From: a bacterium
GTDB lineage: Bacteria; UBA10199; 2-02-FULL-44-16; JAAZCA01
Direction of reading: 5' to 3'
DNA length: 46,160 nt
Assembly: GCA_041648665.1 (NCBI GenBank)
Contig: JBAZOP010000016.1
Location: 1-46,160 of the forward strand
Under the pieces are notes generated by a model. The model had not been told where the DNA came from and did no database searches. It saw nothing but the letters and a program-made list of their open reading frames with translations. Numbering within the stretch: the first letter of the stretch is position 1; each line of letters starts with the position of its first letter. This document shows, piece by piece, positions 1 through 6,118 of this stretch. A program made the position numbers and the translations under genes.

Positions 1-115
1 CGGCGATGAACTCTTTTGTCGCTGACTCGGCTTCTTTGCGTGCGTTCTCCCGGACGATTGCCGCCATGAGGTCGCGGAATTCAGCGCTGTTGACCAACGT
101 GGCGACTAATTTTTC
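1..115. repeat. Terminal repeat, left part (flank of the IS-filled allele)
   Basis: Identical to 45926-46040. It encodes, on the minus strand, the C-terminal part of the RHH regulator downstream of the IS insertion point. It continues seamlessly only in the copy at the other end of the window; here it is cut off at 115 by the IS element. Confidence 0.97.
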
Positions 116-250
116 CTGACATACTCCCACGGCTAAAGCACGTGGGGTTCTAACGTTGCCGGGCATTCCAGCAGTGCGTCGTGGGGTATCAGTGCTCCCA
201 TCGTATCCATCTCTTTCTGGATACGATTGATCATGTCTTTCTGACGGAGT
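116..250 (-). ncRNA. Predicted omega RNA (TnpB guide RNA), scaffold part
   Basis: In IS605-type elements the guide RNA is made from the 3' end of tnpB and the right end, with the flanking host sequence serving as guide. Here the tnpB stop codon (133-135) lies inside the right-end hairpin, so the scaffold would overlap the last tnpB codons and end near 116. The guide would then be the minus-strand flank that starts GAAAAATTAGTCGCC at 115 and runs leftwards. The upstream limit is a guess and no RNA evidence exists. Confidence 0.4.
126..146. repeat. IS right-end hairpin
   Basis: CCCACG-GC-TAAA-GC-A-CGTGGG: an imperfect palindrome with a single bulged A, 10 bp from the right end of the element. 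Subterminal imperfect hairpins are the TnpA recognition sites of this family. The loop matches that of the left-end hairpin. Confidence 0.85.
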
Positions 251-1173
251 GCGATATTGAATGCCGCATTCACATCAGCATGATCAACGTGCCCGCACGA
301 CGGGCACTTGAACTCCTTTCCCTGCCGTTGACCTCGCGCACCACAGCGAGAACAATCCTGCGAGGTATACGCCGGATCAACGTAGAGGACAGGAACGCCG
401 AGCAGCTTGGCCTTGTATTCTACAAACTGTTGTAGTTGATAGAACGACCAACTGTGCAGGGCATATCTGAACGAACGGTGTTGTTTCCTCGTCTTTCTGA
501 TACCGCTCAGATCCTCGAAGACGAGTGCTGCATGGAGACTTTTCGCCACATCGACAACCTTGCGGCTGATCTTATGGTTCAAGTCTCGCACGATTCGACT
601 TTCGCGGTCTTTTACCCGTTGCAGCTCCCGGAAGCGACCTTCGCGCTGAAGACGCTTACGGATTGCCGAATACTTCCGGTGGACGTGCAGTGCCGATTTG
701 CCGAGTTTTTCGACTTTCCCGGTATCCGGGTTGGCAATGACTGCAACGTGCCCGGTCGTGTTCCGGTCAACCCCGATGAACTGTCGGGGTATCATCTCCG
801 GTAGATCTGGTACGGTGCATGAGATATAGGCGAACTCCCGGTCGATCTCGATCTGGTTGACCTTATGGAAGGCGGGAAACTGATAGTGGAGAAGGAGATC
901 CAACGGCACGACACGGATTGTTCGGGTATCGGGATCGACTTTGATGGATTGTCCCGGCACGACAAGGTTGACGTTTCGTACTCGCTTGATCGTCTTCTGA
1001 CTCCCGTACTTCTTGAGGATCTGGTTGGATATTGCCGATTTCAGACCGATCTCCTTGACCGCCTTGGAACTCCTGCATGTCGGGTTCCTGACAGCAAACT
1101 CCGCTACTGCAAACGCTTGTTTCAGTTCGGTACTGAAATCTCTGCCGTGGCGGAGTTTGTAGGTCAGCAACAC
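133..1173 (-). CDS. tnpB: TnpB, RNA-guided nuclease of an IS200/IS605 element
   Basis: 346 aa. The RuvC-like triad is visible: D136 (IGVDRN), E220 (VFEDLSGI) and D300 (DHADVNAA). A four-cysteine zinc finger (C274, C277, C290, C293) lies between the second and third residues, as in all TnpB proteins. The N-terminal part is short, putting the length at the low end for the family, but nothing catalytic is missing. It starts 1 nt after the tnpA stop codon, so the two are probably cotranscribed. In characterised relatives TnpB uses a right-end-derived guide RNA to cut the donor or empty site next to the transposon-adjacent motif, which promotes retention of the element. That activity is inferred here from the intact residues. 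Confidence 0.95.
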   Translation of the reverse strand: MLLTYKLRHGRDFSTELKQAFAVAEFAVRNPTCRSSKAVKEIGLKSAISNQILKKYGSQKTIKRVRNVNLVVPGQSIKVDPDTRTIRVVPLDLLLHYQFPAFHKVNQIEIDREFAYISCTVPDLPEMIPRQFIGVDRNTTGHVAVIANPDTGKVEKLGKSALHVHRKYSAIRKRLQREGRFRELQRVKDRESRIVRDLNHKISRKVVDVAKSLHAALVFEDLSGIRKTRKQHRSFRYALHSWSFYQLQQFVEYKAKLLGVPVLYVDPAYTSQDCSRCGARGQRQGKEFKCPSCGHVDHADVNAAFNIALRQKDMINRIQKEMDTMGALIPHDALLECPATLEPHVL

Positions 1174-1174
1174 G

Positions 1175-1576
1175 TTAGTTCCTCTTCTGATCCTCGATAT
1201 ACTTCTTCACGACTTCCTCGGAGATGTGCCCACAGGATTCAACATAGTAGCTGCGAGTCCACAACGAAGGCAATCGTGTGCGTAGGGGTTCAAACTCCTG
1301 ACGGAGTATTCTCGACGTATACCCTTTCAACTGTTGCACGATCCAGTGCGGGCTGGCGGTTGGTTTCGCCTTGACAAACAGGTGGAGATGATCCGGCATA
1401 ATCTCCAGCGTCTCGACGCTGACACCGATCTCAGATGCCTTCTCTCTCAAGAGAACGTCTAATCTATCAGAAACTGGCGGTTGAAGCACTTTCCGCCGAT
1501 ATTTCGGACACCATATGATATGATACCCGACATTGTAGACCGTGGTATTCGAGTGTGTCCACCGTTCTTTTGGCAT
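1175..1576 (-). CDS. tnpA: TnpA, Y1 HUH transposase (IS200-like)
   Basis: 133 aa, the usual size for the family. The HUH motif is H63-L64-H65 in MPDHLHLFV, and the catalytic tyrosine is Y126 in VVKKYIEDQ. The enzyme excises and inserts one strand through 5'-phosphotyrosine links at the hairpin-marked ends, behind a short target, here TTAC. The start codon lies about 28 bp downstream of a BRE/TATA element (1601-1613), which suggests leaderless transcription. No frameshift or missing residue is seen, so the element is probably still mobile; the presence of an empty allele in the same window supports this. Confidence 0.96.
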   Translation of the reverse strand: MPKERWTHSNTTVYNVGYHIIWCPKYRRKVLQPPVSDRLDVLLREKASEIGVSVETLEIMPDHLHLFVKAKPTASPHWIVQQLKGYTSRILRQEFEPLRTRLPSLWTRSYYVESCGHISEEVVKKYIEDQKRN

Positions 1577-1600
1577 CTATATAATTATTAGTGTGCCACA

Positions 1601-1613
1601 AATATAAGGTTTT
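1601..1613 (-). promoter_or_regulatory. BRE/TATA promoter of tnpA
   Basis: Minus strand AAAACCTTATATT, centred about 28 bp before the tnpA ATG. It fits an archaeal promoter driving a leaderless transcript. Nearly the same box precedes the minus-strand gene at 41706. Confidence 0.6.
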
Positions 1614-1636
1614 CCGTGGTAGGTAGACGCATTCAT

Positions 1637-1656
1637 CCCACGACTAAAGTCGTGGG
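1637..1656. repeat. IS left-end hairpin
   Basis: CCCACGAC-TAAA-GTCGTGGG, a perfect 8-bp stem with TAAA loop, 18 bp inside the left end. It pairs in design with the right-end hairpin at 126-146. Confidence 0.88.
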
Positions 1657-1674
1657 CTTTCTGCTATTTTGATC

Positions 1675-1794
1675 GTAATCGATCATGGCGACATCAGCAC
1701 ATTCTCGGTTATTGAAATAGAGGGTAAGAATCTTTGCCACAAGCCGCGAAACATTCCCCTCTTCTTCGCGGTCGGCAACCTCCTGCAATCGTCG
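1675..1794. repeat. Terminal repeat, right part (flank of the IS-filled allele)
   Basis: Identical to 46041-46160, the last 120 bases of the window. Together with 1-115 it makes the 235-bp overlap of the two window ends. It holds the middle of the RHH regulator gene. Confidence 0.97.
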
Positions 1795-1900
1795 CCGCAT
1801 CTCCACCGATAACGAGAGCGATGCTTTCTCCTTTTTCTCGTCGTCCCGCGCTTTCCTCATACTTCACGCAGTCATCTCCTCGCGCACGTTATCATACTTC

Positions 1901-1970
1901 TTACTACTCGGTAGTAAAAAATAGGAAAGTATATATGTTCATTCGTAGTATTCGGTAGTATATGATAGTA
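1901..1970. promoter_or_regulatory. Divergent promoter with RHH-type operator repeats
   Basis: A perfect inverted repeat TTACTAC-TCG-GTAGTAA occupies 1901-1917. Three direct copies of GTAGTA or ATAGTA follow at 1945, 1955 and 1965, spaced exactly 10 bp, one helical turn, and overlap the start codon at 1962. A TATA box (TATATAT, 1930-1936) lies about 29 bp before that ATG. Short repeats on one face of the helix are typical operators for ribbon-helix-helix repressors, and both flanking genes encode RHH proteins. Confidence 0.65.
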
Positions 1971-2162
1971 GAAAAAGATGCTTCGGTGAAGGTGAGCATC
2001 TCCCTCACCAAAGCACAGGACGACTATGTGCGTGAACTCATCGCGTCGGGCCGGTATGCCTCGTACAGCAGCGTGGTCCAGGACGCGATCCGGATGCACA
2101 TGGACGATTGTGAACGCAAGAAGACCATAACGCCGCCAGTAGACGAGGCGAAAGTGTCATGA
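1962..2162 (+). CDS. RHH (ParD/CopG-like) DNA-binding protein
   Basis: 66 aa. The N-terminal strand VKVSISLTKA is followed by DDYVRELIASGRYASYSSVVQDAIRMH split over two helices, the arrangement of ParD-type antitoxins and viral RHH repressors. No recognisable toxin follows: the next gene overlaps by 4 nt and encodes an unrelated 46-aa protein. It is the first gene of the rightward early operon and its own start codon lies in the 10-bp-spaced GTAGTA repeats, so autoregulation and control of early genes are likely. A ParD antitoxin without its toxin is the alternative reading. Confidence 0.88.
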   Translation: MIVEKDASVKVSISLTKAQDDYVRELIASGRYASYSSVVQDAIRMHMDDCERKKTITPPVDEAKVS

Positions 2163-2299
2163 AGGAGATCTCGCGCCGCGACCTTACCCACATGGAAACC
2201 GTGGATTTCCGGGCATGGTATGTCTGGATGCGCCGTATTGCCGAAGGAACAGCACGAATCATCGAGGATGGAGGAAACGAATGTCAAGCAACTGTTTGA
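2159..2299 (+). CDS. Small hypothetical protein (46 aa)
   Basis: Starts with ATG overlapping the stop codon of the RHH gene (ATGA) and ends inside the next gene. The product starts MKEISRRDLTHMETVDFRAW, is basic at the N-terminus and has a tryptophan-rich helix (FRAWYVWMRRI). The family is not recognised. Tight translational coupling on both sides is the main reason to call it real. Confidence 0.6.
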   Translation: MKEISRRDLTHMETVDFRAWYVWMRRIAEGTARIIEDGGNECQATV

Positions 2300-2556
2300 G
2301 GGACGGTCAGTCCGTAGCATGCCACTGCACAGAAGCCGGCCAGTCCCGTAAGAGTATTGACCCCTGTATTAAAGGTGTTGGCGATCTGGTGGATTTCGCC
2401 AGCATGTCGGACGAAGAGGTCGAGGCCTATGCCCGGCAGCAGGAGCGCGTCTCGGTGCGGGACCGCCTCTGCCGGTATCACGGCGTGCGGTATGTCGAGG
2501 AGCTGCCCGCGACGGTGCAGCAGAAGTATTTTGGGCGGGTGCTGCAGCATGGTTGA
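2281..2556 (+). CDS. Hypothetical protein (91 aa), cysteine-containing N-terminus
   Basis: The start at 2281 was chosen because GGAGGAAAC lies just before it; an earlier in-frame codon at 2215 lacks a ribosome site. The first 30 residues contain five cysteines (C5, C14, C16 and others) and may bind metal. The second half is helical and charged (MSDEEVEAYARQQERV). It overlaps the genes on both sides. Function is unknown; position suggests an early viral accessory protein. Confidence 0.75.
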   Translation: MSSNCLRDGQSVACHCTEAGQSRKSIDPCIKGVGDLVDFASMSDEEVEAYARQQERVSVRDRLCRYHGVRYVEELPATVQQKYFGRVLQHG

Positions 2557-2956
2557 GATCCGCAATGGCGAACTCTATGGCACGCCGCGAGAGGTGGATG
2601 CCTATCGCGTCTTGTCAAATCTCGTCACCGTTTCCGGTGCCCTCGAAGCAACGTGTGAATGCCCGGAATGCAGGCAGGATCCGGACTATGTCCTTGAGGT
2701 CATTCGGATTTCAGTGAACAACCTGAAATGTATTTCTGGCGAGATCATCCGGTTGCACAAGATAGATCCAAAGGTGCTCCTCGAGTACCATCTCCGCCAG
2801 CACGAGGCAGAAGGCCGCCTCTCGCATGAGAAGGTTGAGGCCGCGCTGGCACAGATCCACAAGGGCGAACCGATGACGCCCATCTACTCCGGGCCGCCAC
2901 CGAAGCGCGTCGAGGGGGAGAAAGCGACGACGTTCGAGGGGGCGTATCATGCCTGA
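2549..2956 (+). CDS. Hypothetical protein (135 aa) with CxC-P-x-C motif
   Basis: Start ATG at 2549 overlaps the upstream stop; the longer in-frame reading from 2357 is only antisense-like noise through the previous gene. Residues 36-40 hold a cysteine cluster (TCECPEC). The middle is predicted helical (VLEVIRISVNNLKCISGEII). The C-terminus is rich in E, K and P and probably flexible. No family recognised. Confidence 0.75.
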   Translation: MVEIRNGELYGTPREVDAYRVLSNLVTVSGALEATCECPECRQDPDYVLEVIRISVNNLKCISGEIIRLHKIDPKVLLEYHLRQHEAEGRLSHEKVEAALAQIHKGEPMTPIYSGPPPKRVEGEKATTFEGAYHA

Positions 2957-3059
2957 CCGCTTCCCCGGCCGCGAATCGCCGTGCGAGAAGTGCACCTGCA
3001 CGAACCTCGAAGAAAGTTGTCCGGAATGCGAGGAGAATGCCGCAGAGGGTGATGCGTGA
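2949..3059 (+). CDS. Mini zinc-ribbon-like protein (36 aa)
   Basis: Five cysteines in 36 residues: CEKCTC then, after six residues, CPEC, matching a single zinc ribbon. Start and stop overlap the neighbouring genes (ATG within the upstream end, TGATGA junction downstream), so it is translated as part of the early operon. It is one of a series of tiny cysteine-rich proteins in this virus. Confidence 0.65.
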   Translation: MPDRFPGRESPCEKCTCTNLEESCPECEENAAEGDA

Positions 3060-3859
3060 TGAAAGAAGATCCGTATCCAACCACCACGGAGGACATCACC
3101 CTCGATACAGCAAAACGGTATCTCGCGGCGTCGAAGGGGAACCGCCGGATCAATGAATTCCGGGTCGATACCTATGTCCGCGATATGCTCGCCGGGCGAT
3201 GGTATATCGGCGAGACGATCAAATTTGATAGTAATGGCGTTCTCTTGGACGGCCATCACCGTTTACTGGCTATCCTGAAATATGGCCTTCCCGTCCGCTC
3301 CCTCGTAACGAGAAACCTCCCGCCGGAAAGCATACGGGGCATTGATCTCGGGCAACCAAGAACCCACGATCAGATCTCAAAGTTCATGAACGAAGGCTTC
3401 AGCAAGCGCCATTTTTCGATCGCGAAGTTCATGGAATTTGGCGAACACCACCATAATCTCTCCTATAATGAGGTCCGCGACCTCGCTCTGAAATACGACG
3501 AGTCGATCTCGTGGGTCTGCACGGTAGGGGGCCACGAAAAGTTCCTGAATACTCCGGTCATGACAGTGCTCGCAAAAGCGTGGTACTCCCTGGATCGTAC
3601 CCGGCTGAAAGAATTCATGGATGTCTTCAAGACCAAACTCGCGACATCCGATAGAGATTGGGCTGCCATCAAATTACGGGATTGCCTTGAAGAAGCACGA
3701 TATTACCATACAATCCTTGAACGGGGGGCGATCTATCTTCGGGCACAGTCGGCAGTCTATCATTTCTGCAAGGGAACGCCCTTGAAATTGCTTCGGCCTG
3801 CCACGAAAGACTATTTCCCGCTGAAACTGGATGCCGAGGGAAAGGTGGTGCCGGCATGA
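3059..3859 (+). CDS. ParB-like (DGHHRL-type) phage protein
   Basis: 266 aa from ATG at 3059, which overlaps the upstream stop; a GTG one codon earlier is possible. The N-terminal 110 residues carry the ParB/sulfiredoxin-like signature: RVDTYVRDMLAGRW, then a strand and LLDGHHRLLA (D64 to R68), then a basic stretch. Such proteins are common in viruses of actinobacteria and archaea; members of the fold are nucleases, NTP-binding partition proteins or kinases. The C-terminal half is helical and unrecognised. Role here unproven; it may mark viral DNA or act in partition. The next gene overlaps by 4 nt and looks like a DNA-binding partner. Confidence 0.8.
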   Translation: MKEDPYPTTTEDITLDTAKRYLAASKGNRRINEFRVDTYVRDMLAGRWYIGETIKFDSNGVLLDGHHRLLAILKYGLPVRSLVTRNLPPESIRGIDLGQPRTHDQISKFMNEGFSKRHFSIAKFMEFGEHHHNLSYNEVRDLALKYDESISWVCTVGGHEKFLNTPVMTVLAKAWYSLDRTRLKEFMDVFKTKLATSDRDWAAIKLRDCLEEARYYHTILERGAIYLRAQSAVYHFCKGTPLKLLRPATKDYFPLKLDAEGKVVPA

Positions 3860-4461
3860 GGACGCAGTGGTGCCGGGAGCATATCGACAAGACCGCCGAG
3901 GCGTGCGGGCTGGATCGATCGACCGTCTCGGATGTCAAGCAAGCCGCTAAGTTCTGTGATGACCATTCCGAATTTTCGGAATGCTCTACTCACGCGATAA
4001 TGACCCTGATTCGCGTTCGGGATGAGCCCGTGAAAGAAAAGGCCACATCATCCGTGGAAAATGCCTTCAAATCAGGAAAGCACCCTCTGACAGGTAAGAT
4101 ACTCAAAGAGAAGAAATTAACGGAGCGCGAAGTCAAGGCTGTTATTGCGCGAGCCGATCTCGAAGTCCGCAAGGAGCTGTCGGCGAAGCTGCAGATCGGG
4201 CGTGCTGCCTCGCACCTCGCGAGCGCCCCCGTGGATCCGGCTCCGGCGATATCCAAAGGTGAACATACACCAAGAGTCGATCAACCACGAGCAACCGCGC
4301 CGATCGTCGTTGCAGCGACCACGACATTCTCGGTGCTTGTAACGGGACTTCAGCAGCAGATCCTCCAGAAAGCGATAGCTGCTGAAATGGCCGTCGATAT
4401 GCGAGATGCCGTGCAGATGGCGTTTAACCGAGGTATCGAGTCTTTGAGGGGGAATGCCTGA
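3856..4461 (+). CDS. Putative HTH DNA-binding protein, partner of the ParB-like protein
   Basis: 201 aa. Residues 10-30 (DKTAEACGLDRSTVSDVKQA) look like a helix-turn-helix. A charged helical middle part (KLTEREVKAVIARADLEV) and an alanine/proline linker follow, then a C-terminal helical segment (LVTGLQQQILQKAIAAEM). The gene overlaps the ParB-like gene by 4 nt, so the two are likely made together. Could serve as a replication or partition adaptor. No family assigned with confidence. Confidence 0.72.
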   Translation: MRTQWCREHIDKTAEACGLDRSTVSDVKQAAKFCDDHSEFSECSTHAIMTLIRVRDEPVKEKATSSVENAFKSGKHPLTGKILKEKKLTEREVKAVIARADLEVRKELSAKLQIGRAASHLASAPVDPAPAISKGEHTPRVDQPRATAPIVVAATTTFSVLVTGLQQQILQKAIAAEMAVDMRDAVQMAFNRGIESLRGNA

Positions 4462-4646
4462 TGGACGTCCACTGGGGGGCGATCCAACTCCAGCACGCGA
4501 CCATCGGCGACGCTACCTGTGCGCTGTGCGGGGGTCTCGTGGCGCCGGTCGATAATGACGGCGACGGCCTCTGCGATGTCTGCGAACACGAGGTCGCCCG
4601 GCTGCTGTCGTGCGGCGGGGCGACTGCAATCCATCAGGGGGCCTGA
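4461..4646 (+). CDS. Small zinc-ribbon protein (61 aa)
   Basis: A two-knuckle ribbon: CALCG near residue 20 and CDVCE near residue 39, separated by an acidic stretch (PVDNDGDGL). Starts on the last base of the upstream stop codon, directly before the recT gene. Likely a DNA- or protein-binding accessory factor; function unknown. Confidence 0.7.
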   Translation: MDVHWGAIQLQHATIGDATCALCGGLVAPVDNDGDGLCDVCEHEVARLLSCGGATAIHQGA

Positions 4647-4649
4647 GTC

Positions 4650-5345
4650 ATGGCCGAGAACGTGCCTGCCGTCCGGGAGAATGGCGGCATTATCCCCTCG
4701 CAGTACAGCCAGCAGCAGGTGCAGCTTGTTCGCGACATGTGCGCCCGGGACTGCACCGAGAACGAGTTCCTGCTGATGATGCAGTTGGCAAAGACCTACC
4801 AGCTGGACCCGTTCGCAAAGCAGATCTGGTGCGTGAAGTACGGGCAGAACCCGGCGCAGATCTTCTGCGGCCGCGACGGCTACCTCGTGATTGCCCACCG
4901 ATCAGGACAATTCGACGGCATGGAGTCCGGTACGAAAGAGGTCGGCGGCGATATCGTCGGGTGGTGCCGGGTCTATCGCAAGGACATGTCGCACCCCTTC
5001 GAAGTGGAAGTGCAGCTCAAGGAATATTCCACCGGGAAGAATCTGTGGCTGTCCAAGCCCCGCATCATGATTCAGAAAGTTGCTGAATCAAGTTGCCTGC
5101 GCCGGGCCTTCTCTATCTCAGGATTGTATGCACCGGAGGAGTTCGATACCGGGGACCGCGAAGTGATTGTCGCCGATGCGAAGGTTGTACCAGCTCCGAA
5201 CGGCAACCGCTGCGAGAAGTGCGGGATAACCGTCGATACCGAGACGCTGGATCTCGTCAGGGAGCATACGGATCAGGTGCTCTGCCGGGGCTGCTTCCGC
5301 GACTGGTGGAACGAACAGCAGAAGGTGAAGGGGGCCTCGCCATGA
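4650..5345 (+). CDS. recT: RecT/Bet-family single-strand annealing protein
   Basis: 231 aa. The core (about residues 20-165) matches the RecT/Bet pattern: VRDMCARDCTENEF, then LDPFAKQIWCVKY, GRDGYLVIAHRSG, and IMIQKVAESSCLRRAFSISG near the end of the fold. It anneals complementary single strands in viral recombination and repair of replication ends. After the core it carries an added zinc knuckle (CEKCG ... CRGCF, about residues 189-215). No exonuclease partner of the RecE or lambda Exo type is recognisable nearby. Gene order, after small zinc-binding proteins and before ThyA-like and helicase genes, fits a replication-recombination module. Confidence 0.9.
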   Translation: MAENVPAVRENGGIIPSQYSQQQVQLVRDMCARDCTENEFLLMMQLAKTYQLDPFAKQIWCVKYGQNPAQIFCGRDGYLVIAHRSGQFDGMESGTKEVGGDIVGWCRVYRKDMSHPFEVEVQLKEYSTGKNLWLSKPRIMIQKVAESSCLRRAFSISGLYAPEEFDTGDREVIVADAKVVPAPNGNRCEKCGITVDTETLDLVREHTDQVLCRGCFRDWWNEQQKVKGASP

Positions 5346-5647
5346 AACCGATGGTCTTCCCGATCGTGGTCCGCTATGCTCCTGCCGAAGACGAGGACCG
5401 CGATTACCTCGCCCAGCAGAAGCAGCTCAATATCGCTGTCAGGGGTTTCGATATCGACGAGGCCATGAGGCGAGCCGTGCAGGAAGTTCAGAGCGTTCTC
5501 ACGGTGCAGTTCGATTATCCAGGGGATGTCGAGATTACGCCGATCTGGATGGGTGCCCGAGCTGATGCGCTGGTGGCTCCCCGTCCGGTGAATAAGACGC
5601 TCGCGGACTTCGTGAAGGCGCCGGCGAAAGACGAGAAGGGGGCCTGA
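5342..5647 (+). CDS. Hypothetical protein (101 aa) following recT
   Basis: ATG overlaps the recT stop (ATGA). The product looks alpha/beta: a strand (FPIVVRYA), a long helix (DIDEAMRRAVQEVQSVL) and another strand (VEITPIWMG), then a flexible tail. No catalytic motif is visible. Its coupling to recT makes it a candidate recombination cofactor, but that is inference. Confidence 0.72.
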   Translation: MKPMVFPIVVRYAPAEDEDRDYLAQQKQLNIAVRGFDIDEAMRRAVQEVQSVLTVQFDYPGDVEITPIWMGARADALVAPRPVNKTLADFVKAPAKDEKGA

Positions 5648-5653
5648 ACCGCC

Positions 5654-5809
5654 ATGTATGCGAAGGATCAAGGCCACTTCATCGCGTTCCGCAAAGAGCG
5701 CATCCATGCCGCCATTCGCGCGGAGATGCCGATGCATCGCCGGCAGATGGAGCAGGAAGAAGAAGGGATCGTGCTCGGCATTATCCGGAACCTCAAGGGG
5801 GTGCGGTAG
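5654..5809 (+). CDS. Small basic hypothetical protein (51 aa)
   Basis: Almost entirely helical and charged (FRKERIHAAIRAEM ... MHRRQMEQEEEGIVL). Six bases separate it from the upstream gene, and the next gene starts on the base after its stop codon. Too short for the usual ORF cutoffs but it fills the operon gap exactly. Function unknown. Confidence 0.6.
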   Translation: MYAKDQGHFIAFRKERIHAAIRAEMPMHRRQMEQEEEGIVLGIIRNLKGVR

Positions 5810-6118
5810 GTGGAGCACCAGGTCTATCCCGCAATCATCCACCGCCACGTCGACGAAGACCCGATCAATCTCAGCCTCGAAATCGGGACGCCCGGCAAAG
5901 GCGGGGCGCTGACGATCAAGTGCAACGGCGATGACGTCGAGAAGGCCCTGAGGAGGATCGATACCGCGTTCAGTCTTCGGCAGTACGCGCAGGACCTCGC
6001 CGAGGGCCGCCGGGACATCGTGAAGATCGAGGTCCTCGCCGCCGGCGTCACGGTGAAGATCGAGAAGGCGAACGGCGAGAAAGCGCAGATCGGGACGCCG
6101 CGAGGTGATGGGCAATGA
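5810..6118 (+). CDS. Hypothetical protein (102 aa)
   Basis: Starts with GTG immediately after the previous stop (TAG|GTG). Beta-rich: PAIIHRHVDED, LSLEIGTPGK, ALTIKCNGDDVEKALRRI, then strands KIEVLAAGVTVKIEKA. It looks like a small single-domain viral protein. The family is not recognised. It ends 4 nt inside the ThyA-like gene. Confidence 0.7.
   Translation: MEHQVYPAIIHRHVDEDPINLSLEIGTPGKGGALTIKCNGDDVEKALRRIDTAFSLRQYAQDLAEGRRDIVKIEVLAAGVTVKIEKANGEKAQIGTPRGDGQ

Larger units (their letters stand above)
116..1674 (-). mobile_element. IS200/IS605-family insertion sequence (tnpA + tnpB)
   Basis: A complete 1559-bp element read on the minus strand as left end, tnpA, tnpB, right end. Its limits are fixed by comparison with the empty site at 46036-46045; one base (c at 115 or 1674) is ambiguous. 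There is no target duplication, as expected for HUH single-strand transposition. On the minus strand the base before the element completes TTAC, the target tetranucleotide known for IS608. Both ends carry hairpins with the same TAAA loop (1637-1656 and 126-146). Both genes look intact, so the element should be autonomous. It splits an RHH regulator gene between codons 62 and 63. Confidence 0.96.
1633..1860 (-). pseudogene. RHH regulator gene, IS-interrupted allele (truncated to 75 codons)
   Basis: In the uninterrupted form (continuing from 46160) this gene encodes about 105 aa. Residues 13-50 look like a ribbon-helix-helix fold: a short strand (ASLSLSVE), a helix, then NVSRLVAKILTLYF. The IS enters exactly between Y62 and E63 (TAC|GAA), so the frame runs 13 codons into the IS left end and stops. 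The DNA-binding part is therefore intact while the C-terminal 43 residues are lost. The truncated product could still bind DNA without its C-terminal partner or oligomer region. A Shine-Dalgarno-like GAGGAGATG lies upstream of the start. Confidence 0.85.

Noticed and set aside
1..115. Interpretation of the end repeats as attL/attR of an integrated provirus
   Set aside because: Both copies run to the window ends and differ only by the IS, and the repeat is inside a viral regulator gene. Circular closure explains it better.
1962..2299. ParD-ParE type toxin-antitoxin pair
   Set aside because: The 46-aa gene after the RHH gene has no ParE/RelE fold features; RHH protein is better read as a viral regulator.
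2357..2548. N-terminal extension of the 135-aa gene
   Set aside because: Overlaps the well-supported 91-aa gene in another frame; ATG 2549 with stop-start overlap is the natural start.
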